From Hymenobacter taeanensis (GTDB taxonomy: Bacteria; Bacteroidota; Bacteroidia; Cytophagales; Hymenobacteraceae), in the NCBI RefSeq assembly GCF_013137895.1, contig NZ_CP053538.1, forward strand, positions 3,751,001-3,815,000: 64,000 nt of DNA. Reading direction: 5' to 3'. The position numbers and the translations under genes were made by a program. The notes beneath the pieces were generated by a model, which was not told the DNA's origin, made no database searches, and saw only the letters and a list, made by a program, of their open reading frames with translations. Below are positions 47,951 through 56,423 of this stretch, one piece after another (position 1 is the first letter of the stretch; the number at the start of each line of letters is the position of its first letter).

Positions 47951-48964
47951 TTACGCAGCGGAAGGGTCGGGCTTGGGGTCGTAGGCCCATTTCAGGTACA
48001 GGGAACCCCAGGTAAAGCCGCCACCAAATGCAGCAATAATCAGGTTGTCGCCCTTGCGGAGCTTTTGCTCATAATCAGCCAGGCACAACGGAATGGTACC
48101 GTTGGTGGTGTTACCGTACCGGTGAATATTTAACATCACTTTCTCGGGGCCGATGCCTACGCGGTTAGCCGTAGCATCAATAATACGCTTATTGGCCTGG
48201 TGAGGTACCAGCCAGTCAATGGTATCGGCGGTGAGCCCGTTGCGCTCGGAAACCTGCGCTGCTACGTCGGCCATATTTTTCACGGCAAACTTGAACACAG
48301 CGGCTCCTTCCTGATACACGTAATGTTCGCGCTTGGCTACGGTCTCGGCAGAGGGCGGCCGGCGGGAGCCGCCGGCTTTCTGGTGCAGGTACTGCTCGCC
48401 ATTACCATCGGAATGGAGTTCCTGGTCCAGGAGCCCCAGACCCTCAGTGTTGGGCTCCAAGAGCACTGCACCCGCGCCATCACCGAAGATGATGCAGGTG
48501 GAGCGGTCAGTGTAGTCAATGATGCTCGACATTTTGTCGGCGCCAACTACTACTACCTTTTTGTAAGTGCCCGTGGCTATAAATTGAGAGCCGGTGGCCA
48601 GCGCATACATGAAGCCTGAACAGGCGGCCTGCATATCGAAGCTAAATGCTTTTGTAGCGCCAATAGCAGCCGAGATGATGTTGGCAGTTGCCGGAAAAAC
48701 CAGATCAGGCGTGGTAGTGGCGCAGATGAGCAGGTCTATATCCGAGGCGGCTACGCCGGTTTTAGCCAGTAGCCGCTCTACGGCTTTAATGCCCATCACG
48801 GAAGTGCCCTGATCTTCACCTTTCAGAATATGTCGCTCCTGAATCCCGGTTCGGCTCATAATCCACTCGTCGGTTGTGTCAACCATCGTTTCAAGTTCCT
48901 GATTTGTGAGCACGTAGTCGGGCACATAAGAGCCCACTCCAGTAATGGCAGCGGTAATCTTCAT
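47951..48964 (-). CDS. fabH: 3-oxoacyl-ACP synthase III
   Basis: This 337-residue condensing enzyme starts fatty acid synthesis by joining acetyl-CoA (or a branched primer) to malonyl-ACP. The start is the ATG giving [15 protein letters not shown]. The catalytic triad is visible: Cys in [12 protein letters not shown], His in [10 protein letters not shown], and Asn in [21 protein letters not shown] and the ending [13 protein letters not shown] are family marks. A terminator-like hairpin lies just upstream, between plsX and fabH. Confidence 0.96.
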   Translation of the reverse strand: MKITAAITGVGSYVPDYVLTNQELETMVDTTDEWIMSRTGIQERHILKGEDQGTSVMGIKAVERLLAKTGVAASDIDLLICATTTPDLVFPATANIISAAIGATKAFSFDMQAACSGFMYALATGSQFIATGTYKKVVVVGADKMSSIIDYTDRSTCIIFGDGAGAVLLEPNTEGLGLLDQELHSDGNGEQYLHQKAGGSRRPPSAETVAKREHYVYQEGAAVFKFAVKNMADVAAQVSERNGLTADTIDWLVPHQANKRIIDATANRVGIGPEKVMLNIHRYGNTTNGTIPLCLADYEQKLRKGDNLIIAAFGGGFTWGSLYLKWAYDPKPDPSAA

Positions 48965-48994
48965 TAGAGAGGAGACAAAAAAGCGCGGCAAAGA

Positions 48995-49019
48995 AAAGTC
49001 CGGCTCTTGGCCGGACTTT
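48995..49019 (-). terminator. Hairpin between plsX and fabH
   Basis: AAAGTCCGGC and GCCGGACTTT are perfect arms around a five-base loop, ending five bases from the plsX stop. On the minus strand the stem ends in T residues. It looks like an intrinsic terminator or attenuator inside the cluster. Confidence 0.8.
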
Positions 49020-49024
49020 GTCGC

Positions 49025-49969
49025 TTAGGACTTAAAGGTATTTTTTATCTGGTCGGAAATGCCAGAGCTAGCCATCTGGTAACCTTGGTGCAGCATATTG
49101 CAGATAGCAGTAGGCGTGCTTACTCCATGCCCGATAATGGCGTTGTCGTTGATGCCCAGGATGGGGGAACCACCCACGGCTTCGTAGTTGAATTTGTTGA
49201 AGAATGGGTCCAGCAACATCTGTTTCTCAGCCATGATGTCGTAAATCGACTCGGCCATTTTCAGCATCACGTTGCCCGTATAGCCGTCGCACACAATCAC
49301 GTCGGCCTTGTCGTTGAACAGATCCCGGCCTTCAATATTGCCAATGAAGTGAATGTGTGGGTTCACTTTCAGCAGCTGATGCGTGGCTTGGGTAATGGCA
49401 GTGCCTTTACCTTCCTCTTCGCCCAAATTCATAAGGCCAACTTTCGGACGCTCAATGCCCAATACGTACTGTGCGTACAGGGAGCCCAGTTCGCCGAATT
49501 GCTCCAGCATTTCGGGCTTGCATTCTGCGTTAGCGCCCACGTCCAGCAAAATGCCTAGGCCACCATGCAGCTTCGGAACGAAGTTGGCAATGGCAGGGCG
49601 CATCACGCCGGGTACTGGTTTCACGCTAAACATGGCACCCACAAGCATGGCGCCCGTGTTGCCGGCGGAGCAGAAAGCTTCTACCTCTCCGGCATGCAGC
49701 ATCCGGTAGCCCACGGCAATACTGGAATCCTGCTTTTGCTGGTAGGCTTTAGCCGGGTGCTCACCCATTTCGATAATCTGCGAAGCAGACACCAGAATCA
49801 GGTTTTCGGCATCGGCGCCGTGTTGCTGAAGCAGAGGGCGTACAGCATCTTCCTGGCCGATGAGCACAATTTGTGCCTTGCCCGCCAGCGCTTTTGCCGC
49901 CAGCACAGCACCATCGACGGCAGCTTGAGGGGCAAAATCACCCCCCATTGCGTCCAGGGCTATCTTCAT
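49025..49969 (-). CDS. plsX: Phosphate acyltransferase
   Basis: This 314-residue enzyme makes acyl-phosphate from acyl-ACP for phospholipid synthesis. The start is the ATG giving [20 protein letters not shown]; the longer frame is not supported. [39 protein letters not shown] and the final [17 protein letters not shown] are family motifs. It lies between rpmF and fabH, an order shared by many bacteria. Confidence 0.97.
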   Translation of the reverse strand: MKIALDAMGGDFAPQAAVDGAVLAAKALAGKAQIVLIGQEDAVRPLLQQHGADAENLILVSASQIIEMGEHPAKAYQQKQDSSIAVGYRMLHAGEVEAFCSAGNTGAMLVGAMFSVKPVPGVMRPAIANFVPKLHGGLGILLDVGANAECKPEMLEQFGELGSLYAQYVLGIERPKVGLMNLGEEEGKGTAITQATHQLLKVNPHIHFIGNIEGRDLFNDKADVIVCDGYTGNVMLKMAESIYDIMAEKQMLLDPFFNKFNYEAVGGSPILGINDNAIIGHGVSTPTAICNMLHQGYQMASSGISDQIKNTFKS

Positions 49970-50108
49970 GAAAGAGGTATCAAAGAGGTCCGGGAGAATT
50001 CCCTGGGCCACTCTCGTCACTCAGCTTCTCGCAGTGGCCTAAACCTAGCCGCGAGAAGCTGAGCAACTACGGGAGCGTGTCCGAGGGGAGATAAGCGCTA
50101 GTGCGCTA

Positions 50109-50333
50109 CTATTCTTCGTCGTTGTCGGTAGCAACAGCAGCTGCTACGGGAGCGTAATCTTTGATAGCAACTTTGCCATTCAGATACAGGTCGCCGTCAA
50201 CAACGTACGCTTTGTGACGCAGGTGCAGCTCGCCCGTGTTAGAGCAGATGCTGATAGCCTTGGGGTGCAGCTTATCGTGGGTGCGACGCTTGTCGCGGCG
50301 GGTTGAGGATTGCCGGCGCTTAGGATGTGCCAT
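50109..50333 (-). CDS. rpmF: 50S ribosomal protein L32
   Basis: This 74-residue protein starts MAHPKRRQSSTRRDKRRTH, the classic L32 N-terminus. Only one cysteine remains (SICSNTGELHLRHKAY) where zinc-binding L32 has four, so this is the zinc-independent form usual in Bacteroidota. A short acidic tail ends the protein. Confidence 0.96.
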   Translation of the reverse strand: MAHPKRRQSSTRRDKRRTHDKLHPKAISICSNTGELHLRHKAYVVDGDLYLNGKVAIKDYAPVAAAVATDNDEE

Positions 50334-50393
50334 GGGTTAGGTAATGTTGAGTGTTGAAAGTTATTACTGAAGGGTTCAAGCGACCCAGGGCGC

Positions 50394-50927
50394 TTAGTTC
50401 AAGTTGCGTAGCGCATTCCAACGCGGGTCCGTGTCATCGCTGTCATCGTCATCGTCGCCATCCTGGCGGGTGGTGAAGATGAGCTTGGCATCGGCATCGG
50501 GGTTTTCATCGGGCTCATTCTGGAAGCGCGGGTGCAGCTTCTTCATGGGAAGGGCCAGACCGATGTAGTCAAACAGGTGCTGCGCAATGGGCAGGGTCTG
50601 GGTGTCGGGAGTGATTTGCAGCACGTTATCATCCAGCTCCAGATTCTGGTCGCCGTAGCGCACCAGCAGCTGCTCCTGAGCATCCACCTCCTGATCGTAC
50701 TCGTCAAGGCTCCGGTCGCAGATCTGGCGCACGGTGCCGTGCAGGTCAAAGTCCAGGGTCAGCAAACGGTCCGTTTTAGTGAGCGTTACATCCGCATGTA
50801 CTTTGCCATCCGGAATGAGCTCCTGGTCAAACTGCTCAAAAAAGGCACGGTCGAGCTCAAACGCAAAATGGTGCGTTTTATCAGCCAGCTTGGCGATATT
50901 GAGGTCGTATTGAGAATCCTTTTTCAC
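50394..50927 (-). CDS. yceD: YceD/DUF177 family protein
   Basis: This 177-residue protein of the DUF177 family is normally encoded just upstream of rpmF, as here (60-base gap). It has the conserved central segment VRQICDRSLDEYDQEVD (the family Cys and acidic residues), then LPIAQHLFDYIGLALPMKKLH, and an Asp-rich C-terminal tail (DGDDDDDSDDTDPRW). The family is linked to 23S rRNA or L32 assembly in bacteria and plastids. A minus-strand TACTTTTG (-7 box) lies at 50950-50957. Confidence 0.93.
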   Translation of the reverse strand: MKKDSQYDLNIAKLADKTHHFAFELDRAFFEQFDQELIPDGKVHADVTLTKTDRLLTLDFDLHGTVRQICDRSLDEYDQEVDAQEQLLVRYGDQNLELDDNVLQITPDTQTLPIAQHLFDYIGLALPMKKLHPRFQNEPDENPDADAKLIFTTRQDGDDDDDSDDTDPRWNALRNLN

Positions 50928-50949
50928 AGGGTGAGTTTGTAGCAGGGGG

Positions 50950-50957
50950 CAAAAGTA
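50950..50957 (-). promoter_or_regulatory. Probable -7 box of the yceD-rpmF-plsX cluster
   Basis: On the minus strand the sequence is TACTTTTG, matching TAnnTTTG, 22 bases upstream of the yceD start. No clear -33 TTTG was found. Confidence 0.45.
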
Positions 50958-51005
50958 GAAAGTTTTCCCCGTTATATAAAAGCAGCTAAACGGTTGAGGG
51001 AGGGG

Positions 51006-51374
51006 TTAGGCGTTCTTCAGAATGAAATCTGGCGGAATACCAAGCCGCTCATACAGCCGTTTCGCTAAGTCCAACGTCACACGGCGTTTGCCGCTCAAAA
51101 TCTGCGAAAGCCGACCCGCAGGCACTTCTAACAACTGGGCTAGCTCCTTCTGCTTGAGGCGCATTTGCTGGCGCTTCAGCTCAATCATCTCTGCCAGAGA
51201 GGTGGGCAGGTTCGGAATAGGCAATAGGCCTAGCTTGCCCTCATAGGTATCAAGAGCCACCACCAATTCCTGAAATTCTGCCTCCAATACCGCATTACCC
51301 TCGAAGCCAGCAGCTACCAGTGCGTCAAGTCGGCGCAAGGCAGTGCGGTAGTCAGCGGGAGTGTGCAGCGTCAT
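51006..51374 (-). CDS. HTH transcriptional regulator, HigA-antitoxin-like
   Basis: This 122-residue protein starts at the ATG giving MTLHTPADYRTALRRLDALV. The N-terminal half (helical, with LVVALDTYEGKLG) and the C-terminal XRE helix-turn-helix (about 72-118: RLKQKELAQLLEVPAGRLSQ, then SGKRRVTLDLAKRLYERLGI) are the layout of HigA-type antitoxins. No HigB-like toxin gene lies on either side: the upstream 240 bases have no frame for one. It is therefore an orphan or a free regulator. Two AAACN3GTTT sites overlap its promoter, suggesting self-control. Confidence 0.85.
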   Translation of the reverse strand: MTLHTPADYRTALRRLDALVAAGFEGNAVLEAEFQELVVALDTYEGKLGLLPIPNLPTSLAEMIELKRQQMRLKQKELAQLLEVPAGRLSQILSGKRRVTLDLAKRLYERLGIPPDFILKNA

Positions 51375-51427
51375 TAAAGGAGGTGAGAAAGTCTGGATTG
51401 AGAGAGGCACTATGAAGTAAGAGGGTG

Positions 51428-51459
51428 CAAACTTACTGCGTATGTTTTAAAACCGCAAA
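51428..51459 (-). promoter_or_regulatory. Promoter of the HTH regulator gene
   Basis: On the minus strand TTTG (51459-51456), a 20-base spacer and TAAGTTTG (51435-51428) fit the Bacteroidota consensus. The -33 element overlaps the first operator-like repeat. Confidence 0.6.
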
Positions 51460-51492
51460 CAAAGTTTCGTTTTTGGAAACAATGTTTTGTTT
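51457..51492. promoter_or_regulatory. Operator-like pair of AAACN3GTTT sites
   Basis: AAACAAAGTTTCGTTT (51457-51472) and AAACAATGTTTTGTTT (51477-51492) are direct repeats with 14 of 16 bases equal and a 20-base period. Each contains the dyad AAACN3GTTT. They overlap the -33 element of the HTH gene. Confidence 0.6.
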
Positions 51493-51545
51493 ATGGTTAT
51501 AATGGCTACGGTCAGCGTTGAATCTATAACTAGCTTAAACACAAC

Positions 51546-51575
51546 GGCTGACCTTAAAAAAAAAGATGGTTAGCC
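51546..51575 (-). terminator. Weak hairpin after pdxA
   Basis: GGCTGACC and GGTTAGCC pair with one mismatch around 14 bases that contain a nine-A run. It lies 38 bases after the pdxA stop on the minus strand. Confidence 0.35.
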
Positions 51576-51612
51576 ATTGTATTTAAAAAACGAATTCTGG
51601 TTAATCAGCGGC

Positions 51613-52665
51613 TTACTCGTAGCGACTGCTACGGGGTGCCGGACCCGGAATCAAGGGCTTGATTTCGGCTAGTGCTTTCCGCTGCTTTACCATCTCACAG
51701 GCCATGTAGAGGGCTTCACGGAAGGAAGTGGGATCAGCTTTGTACTGGCCCGCTATACCGTAGGCTGTGCCATGATCAGGCGAGGTGCGAATTACCGGCA
51801 AGCCCGCCGTGAAGTTCACGCCGCGCTCAAAGGCAATGGTTTTGAAGGGAATCAGGCCCTGGTCATGATAGAGCGACAGCGTAGCATCGAACTGGCGGAA
51901 CTGGCGGGTGCCAAAGTAGCCATCGGCCGGGAATGGCCCGTAGGCCAGATGACCTTCCTGCTGAAACTGCTGAAGCACGGGCGTTACTACGTCGGCTTCT
52001 TCACTGCCCAGCAGGCCATTTTCGCCGGCGTGCGGGTTGAGGCCCAGCACGGCTACGCGCGGCTTCTCAATGCCAAAATCCTGCTTCAGGGAGTTAATCA
52101 GGATGCGCAGTTTAGTGGTAAGCAGCTCCTGCGTGAGGCGAGTAGGCACCTCCTTGAGGGGAATATGGCCCGTGACGGTAGCTACGCGCAGGTCTTCGGT
52201 GGCCAGGAGCATGAGGCTTTCGGGGGCCTCGAAGAAAGTGGTCAGAAACTCGGTGTGGCCAGGGTAGCGGAAGTCATCAGCCTGCGTATTCTCTTTGCTG
52301 ATGGGGGCCGTAACGAGGGCGTCGAGCAATCCGGCTTTCAGGTCGCGGGCGGCGGCGAGCAGACTCTGGCGGGCCGCGGTGCCGCTGGCCTGGGTAGGCT
52401 GGCCGGGCGTGAGGTGGAAGTCATCGTCCCAGCAGGTTACGGCGTTGTGCTTGCCGGGGGCAATGTCTGCGGCTTCACGTACCTGCCGGAAGGTAAGGGG
52501 CTCCGCCTGCGGGTCAACCGGAAACTCATCAAAGAGTACGGTGGCGGTGCCGTAGACCACGGGCGTACAAAACTTGAGCAGCCGCTGATCAAGGAAAGTT
52601 TTGTAGATGATTTCCGGGCCGATGCCGGCCAGGTCGCCGACGGATATACCAATGCGTGGAAGCAT
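51613..52665 (-). CDS. pdxA: 4-hydroxythreonine-4-phosphate dehydrogenase
   Basis: This 350-residue NAD-dependent enzyme of the DXP-dependent pyridoxal phosphate pathway starts at the ATG giving MLPRIGISVGDLAGIGPEII. Metal-binding histidines are in FRYPGHTEFL, GLNPHAGENG and LYHDQGLIPFK. The ending includes TSPDHGTAYGIAG, a family mark. Length is normal. It shares the strand with pepA upstream but is separated from it by a terminator. Confidence 0.95.
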   Translation of the reverse strand: MLPRIGISVGDLAGIGPEIIYKTFLDQRLLKFCTPVVYGTATVLFDEFPVDPQAEPLTFRQVREAADIAPGKHNAVTCWDDDFHLTPGQPTQASGTAARQSLLAAARDLKAGLLDALVTAPISKENTQADDFRYPGHTEFLTTFFEAPESLMLLATEDLRVATVTGHIPLKEVPTRLTQELLTTKLRILINSLKQDFGIEKPRVAVLGLNPHAGENGLLGSEEADVVTPVLQQFQQEGHLAYGPFPADGYFGTRQFRQFDATLSLYHDQGLIPFKTIAFERGVNFTAGLPVIRTSPDHGTAYGIAGQYKADPTSFREALYMACEMVKQRKALAEIKPLIPGPAPRSSRYE

Positions 52666-52714
52666 TCTAGTGCGTGCTGATGAATGGATAAGCAAATGCG
52701 CTGCTGCGTAGGGG

Positions 52715-52763
52715 AAAGCCGTGGCCTAACCGAGCTAACTACACGGCTAGGCCACGGCTTTTT
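52715..52763 (-). terminator. Terminator of pepA built from two octamers
   Basis: AAAGCCGTGGCCTA (52715-52728) pairs with TAGGCCACGGCTT (52748-52760), with a T-run at one end and an A-run at the other. Both arms hold the TAGGCCAC/GTGGCCTA word. Confidence 0.8.
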
Positions 52764-52773
52764 CCGGCAGGAG

Positions 52774-54222
52774 TTAGGCTTTACGCTTCAGGAAATCGTA
52801 GGTGAGGCGCACGGCAGTGCCGGTACCACCCTTGCCCCGGTACGAGTCGGGGGCGGTGAGGAAGGCCGGGCCAGCAATATCAAAGTGCACCCAAGGGTAG
52901 CCTTCAATGAAGCGCTCCAGGAATTTGCCCGCCGATATAGCGCCGGCTTCGGCTTTGCCCAGATTGGTGATATCGGCTACGCTGCTCTTGATATGGTCGG
53001 CGTATTCATCCCAGAGCGGAAACTCTACCAGGCGCTCATGCGTGCGGTTGCCGGCTTGCTTAAGTTCCGTCAGCACTTGCTCATCAGCGGTGCCCATGCA
53101 CACAATGCCCTCTATACCAATGGCGCGGGCGGCGGAGCCCGTTAGCGTGGCGTAGTCCAGCACCAACTCGGGGTCATACTTTTTGGCGAAAGCCAGCGCG
53201 TCAGCCAGAATCAGGCGGCCCTCAGCATCGGTATTCAGCACTTCCACGGTCAGGCCGCTGTACATGGTAATGACGTCGCTGGGCGCTAGGGCGGGGCCGC
53301 CGGGGCGGTTATCAGTAGCAGGCACGAGGCCAATTACGTGCAGCGGAACCTTGTTTTTGGCCAGGGCCGTAAGCACACCGGTTACTACGGCGGCGCCAGC
53401 CATGTCGCACTTCATCAGGTCCATGCTGTTGGGCGTGGGCTTCAGGCTGAGTCCACCGGTATCGAACACCACCCCTTTCCCCACCAGCACGTAGGGCTTG
53501 GCGTTAGTGGCACCCTCCGGTTTGTACTCCATGATGGTGAATGTAGGTGGCTCGGGGCTGCCTTGGTTCACGGCCAGTAGGCCACCCATACGCAAGGCCT
53601 CAATACGCACAAAATCTAGGATTTCGGTGTTAAAACCAGCCTCTGCGCCCGCAGCTTCTATCTGGTTAGCCAGCTGGGTAGCGTTGAGGTGGCTATAAGG
53701 CATATTTACCAGGTTGCGGGCCAGGTATACGCCTTGCAGCACGCCATTCAGCTCCTGTACTTTCTCGGTGCTAAGCTCAGGGCCAACCAGCGTGAGGAGC
53801 TGTAGGTCGGGCTGTTTTTTCGACTTCTCGTCTGTTTTGTAGCCTTCAAACTGATAAGCGGTGAGAGCAATTCCTTCGGCAAGTGCCAGAGCGCCGTTCG
53901 GCGTCAGGTCGTTGATGAATAGCTCCGGAACCTTATCGGCTTTCAGCTGAGCGTGAAGCTTATGGCCCGCTCGGCGCAGCGACTCGGCCTGCAAGTCGGC
54001 GGTTTTCTTCTCCTCCGCCACTACGTAGTAATGGTGGTGGGTGTATTGGTTGACGCAGATCAGCTTTTCGCCCGCGGCAAGCTGGTCGCTGACGTATTGA
54101 CGAATGGGCTGAGGCAGGTCGGCGGCGGCGCTAATGGGAAGTTCCAGGGTGCCGGCGGGTAAAATAAATACGGTATCCGCAAACGAGGGAAAATCGGCGG
54201 AGTAGGCGAGGGATAGGGGCAT
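52774..54222 (-). CDS. pepA: Leucyl aminopeptidase (M17)
   Basis: This 482-residue di-metal aminopeptidase removes N-terminal residues in the cytoplasm. The M17 signature NTDAEGRLILADAL is present, with metal ligands also in KGVVFDTGGLSLKP and CDMAGAAVV. The active-site Arg is in the signature. The N-terminal domain (about 1-165) is the variable region of the family. Length is typical. It diverges from ksgA. Confidence 0.95.
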   Translation of the reverse strand: MPLSLAYSADFPSFADTVFILPAGTLELPISAAADLPQPIRQYVSDQLAAGEKLICVNQYTHHHYYVVAEEKKTADLQAESLRRAGHKLHAQLKADKVPELFINDLTPNGALALAEGIALTAYQFEGYKTDEKSKKQPDLQLLTLVGPELSTEKVQELNGVLQGVYLARNLVNMPYSHLNATQLANQIEAAGAEAGFNTEILDFVRIEALRMGGLLAVNQGSPEPPTFTIMEYKPEGATNAKPYVLVGKGVVFDTGGLSLKPTPNSMDLMKCDMAGAAVVTGVLTALAKNKVPLHVIGLVPATDNRPGGPALAPSDVITMYSGLTVEVLNTDAEGRLILADALAFAKKYDPELVLDYATLTGSAARAIGIEGIVCMGTADEQVLTELKQAGNRTHERLVEFPLWDEYADHIKSSVADITNLGKAEAGAISAGKFLERFIEGYPWVHFDIAGPAFLTAPDSYRGKGGTGTAVRLTYDFLKRKA

Positions 54223-54294
54223 AAGACGGGTCCGTTAGGCCAGTGGCTGCTCCTGCTTCAGGGGCGGGAGGCGGAGAAACGGCAGCCGCTGGCG

Positions 54295-54302
54295 TATCTT
54301 TG
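54295..54302 (+). promoter_or_regulatory. Probable -7 box of ksgA
   Basis: TATCTTTG matches TAnnTTTG exactly. It would give a leader of about 128 bases before the ksgA start. The -33 element is unclear. Confidence 0.45.
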
Positions 54303-54436
54303 GGCGTGAAGGTAGTCCTTTTGTAGAAGCGAATACAGCTAACCGAGAAGTTCGGTGCGTATTCAAGGTCAGTGATGCTTACCTGAGCCACTGGCTGCAT
54401 GTGGATTGTATCTTCCCTCGCCCTTACCTGCAGACC

Positions 54437-55228
54437 ATGGATTCCGTTAAAGCCAAAAAACACCTCGGGCAGCACTTTCTGGCTGATCCGAACATTGCTC
54501 GCAACATTGTGGAGGCCCTGCGACTGCCCGATGGCGTAACGGAAGTGTTGGAGATTGGGCCCGGCATGGGCGTACTTACTGAAACGCTACTCCAGCACCC
54601 GGAGTACCGGACCTCGGTGGTTGAAATTGACCGGGAGTCGGTGGCGTATCTGCAAAAGCATTTTCCGGCTCTGGAAGACCGGATTTATTCCCAGGACTTC
54701 CTGAAGATGGATCTGGGCAAGCTGTACGATAATCAGCCCCTGACCATCATCGGCAACTTTCCTTACAACATCAGCAGCCAGATTTACTTCCAGGTGCTGG
54801 CTCACCGCCAGCAGGTTCGTGAGTGCGTGGGCATGATTCAAAAGGAGGTAGCCGACCGCCTCGCTGAGGGGCCCGGCACCAAAACCTACGGCATTCTAAG
54901 CGTGCTGCTGCAGGCATTTTACACCATTGAGTATCTGTTCACGGTGCCTCCGCACGTCTTCAACCCGCCGCCCAAAGTGCAGTCGGCCGTTATCCGCCTG
55001 ACGCGCAACAACACGGAGAAGCTGGCCTGCGACGAGAAGCTATTCTTTAAAGTAGTCAAGCAGGCCTTCCAAACCCGCCGCAAAACGCTGCGCAATGCCC
55101 TGAAGCCCTTCGGAATGCCCGCTGAAACCACCACAGACCCCATCTTCGATAAGCGAGCCGAGCAGCTAAGCGTGGCTGACTTTGTGGGGTTGACTAATCG
55201 AGTAGAGCAGAACAGAGTGGTGGCCTAG
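54437..55228 (+). CDS. ksgA: 16S rRNA (adenine1518/1519-N6)-dimethyltransferase
   Basis: This 263-residue enzyme dimethylates two adenines in helix 45 of 16S rRNA. The start is the ATG giving MDSVKAKKHLGQHFLADPNI, the family N-terminus. SAM-binding EIGPGMGVLTETLL, the acidic VVEIDRESV and the catalytic NFPYNISSQI are in order. The C-terminal helical domain ends with QAFQTRRKTLRNALKPF. The stop TAG follows GTGGCC, forming the octamer. Confidence 0.96.
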   Translation: MDSVKAKKHLGQHFLADPNIARNIVEALRLPDGVTEVLEIGPGMGVLTETLLQHPEYRTSVVEIDRESVAYLQKHFPALEDRIYSQDFLKMDLGKLYDNQPLTIIGNFPYNISSQIYFQVLAHRQQVRECVGMIQKEVADRLAEGPGTKTYGILSVLLQAFYTIEYLFTVPPHVFNPPPKVQSAVIRLTRNNTEKLACDEKLFFKVVKQAFQTRRKTLRNALKPFGMPAETTTDPIFDKRAEQLSVADFVGLTNRVEQNRVVA

Positions 55229-55276
55229 CTTTTGCGGTGCTCCCTGTATTCTAACCCATCTCTCCCCTCCACAACC

Positions 55277-56230
55277 ATGTCCCTCTGCCTCGTCATCGAC
55301 GATATGCACCCGAGCCTGCCCGACTACATGCAGGAAATTGGGGTGCAGCTGCACTACCGTCCTGATCTGAAAGCCGCGGAGGTGCCTGCCGCGCTGGCTG
55401 CTCACCCGTATGATGGCCTGATGGTGCGCTCGAAGCTGCGCATCACGGCCGAGTTGCTGGCCTACGGGCCACAGTTGCGCTACGTGTGCCGGGCCGGAGC
55501 CGGGGTCGATAATATTGACGAGGAAGCGCTGGCTGCCGCGGGCGTCACGCTGCTGAATGCCCCCGAAGGCAACCGTGATGCGGTGGGTGAGTATACCGTA
55601 GGCCTGTTACTGGCGCTGTTTCGCAACATTGTGCGGGCCGATCAGGAAGTGCACGCGGGACAGTGGCGGCGCGAAGCCAACCGAGGCGAGGAAATAGGAG
55701 GAAAGACCATTGGACTGGTAGGCTACGGACACATGGGCAAGGCCTTTGCCCGCCGCCTGCAGGCTTTCGACTGCACCGTACTGGCCTACGACCATGACCC
55801 GAACTGCGAAGCCAACCACCACGCCACGCTCGTGAGCCTACCGGAGCTACAGGCCCGGGCCGAGGTGCTGAGCCTGCACATTCCGTATTCAGCGGCCAAT
55901 CATCATTTCGTAAACGAAGATTTCCTGCGGGCTTTCAAAAACCCGCTGTGGCTGCTCAACACGGCCCGCGGCGAAGTACTCGACCACGCAGCGCTGGTAC
56001 AGGGCCTGCGGGATGGGCAGATTAGGGGAGCGGCCCTGGATGTGTTGGAGAATGAGAAGCTTGGAACCCTAAACCCTGAGCAGCAAGCGCGCTTCGACTA
56101 TTTGTCTTCAGCGCCTAGTGTACTTCTGTCGCCCCACATCGGTGGCTGGAGTTTCCAGTCGTATCGGCGGATTAATGAGGTGCTGGCCCGGAAGCTAAAA
56201 GCATTTTTAGGTGCCCAGGAAGTAGCCTAG
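55277..56230 (+). CDS. D-2-hydroxyacid dehydrogenase (phosphoglycerate dehydrogenase-like)
   Basis: This 317-residue NAD-dependent enzyme starts at the ATG giving MSLCLVIDDMHPSLPDYM. The Rossmann glycine motif is LVGYGHMGKAFARRL. The catalytic set is Arg in LLNTARGEVLD, Glu in LDVLENEKL and His in LLSPHIGGWS. VCRAGAGVDNID and EGNRDAVGEYTVGLLL are family marks. It lacks the ACT domain of classical SerA. Phosphoglycerate, hydroxypyruvate or lactate could be the substrate; serine synthesis is possible. It lies 48 bases after ksgA and may be co-transcribed. Confidence 0.9.
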   Translation: MSLCLVIDDMHPSLPDYMQEIGVQLHYRPDLKAAEVPAALAAHPYDGLMVRSKLRITAELLAYGPQLRYVCRAGAGVDNIDEEALAAAGVTLLNAPEGNRDAVGEYTVGLLLALFRNIVRADQEVHAGQWRREANRGEEIGGKTIGLVGYGHMGKAFARRLQAFDCTVLAYDHDPNCEANHHATLVSLPELQARAEVLSLHIPYSAANHHFVNEDFLRAFKNPLWLLNTARGEVLDHAALVQGLRDGQIRGAALDVLENEKLGTLNPEQQARFDYLSSAPSVLLSPHIGGWSFQSYRRINEVLARKLKAFLGAQEVA

Positions 56231-56254
56231 GCGTGTGTTCGTTGGTACCTGTTG

Positions 56255-56385
56255 AACGTCGTGCTTGATCTGGCGTCCGCGGAGCCGAAGCATCTCTACC
56301 GCTTTGTTGCTGACTTTCTAGGCTAGTAGATTAGCCAGAGGTAGAGATGCTTCGGCTGCGCGGACGCCAGATCAAGCATGACGTT
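56255..56385. repeat. Intergenic palindromic repeat, copy A
   Basis: Arms of 45 bases (56255-56299 and 56341-56385) pair with two mismatches around 41 bases. The core of each arm is GAAGCATCTCTAC or its complement. The outer arm contains CTTGATCTGGCGTCC. It lies between the dehydrogenase gene (plus) and gltD (minus), so it sits at convergent ends and could also stop transcription. Confidence 0.9.
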
Positions 56386-56423
56386 ATGGAGAGTGGCCTG
56401 CTATTCTGAACGCTTACCCAGTT

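Noticed and set aside
51375..51612. HigB-type toxin gene beside the HigA-like regulator
   Set aside because: The gap is short, AT-rich and has no frame long enough; the downstream neighbour is yceD and the upstream neighbour pdxA.
54131..54475. 115-codon minus-strand frame between pepA and ksgA
   Set aside because: It overlaps the starts of both well-supported genes out of frame and shows no family features.
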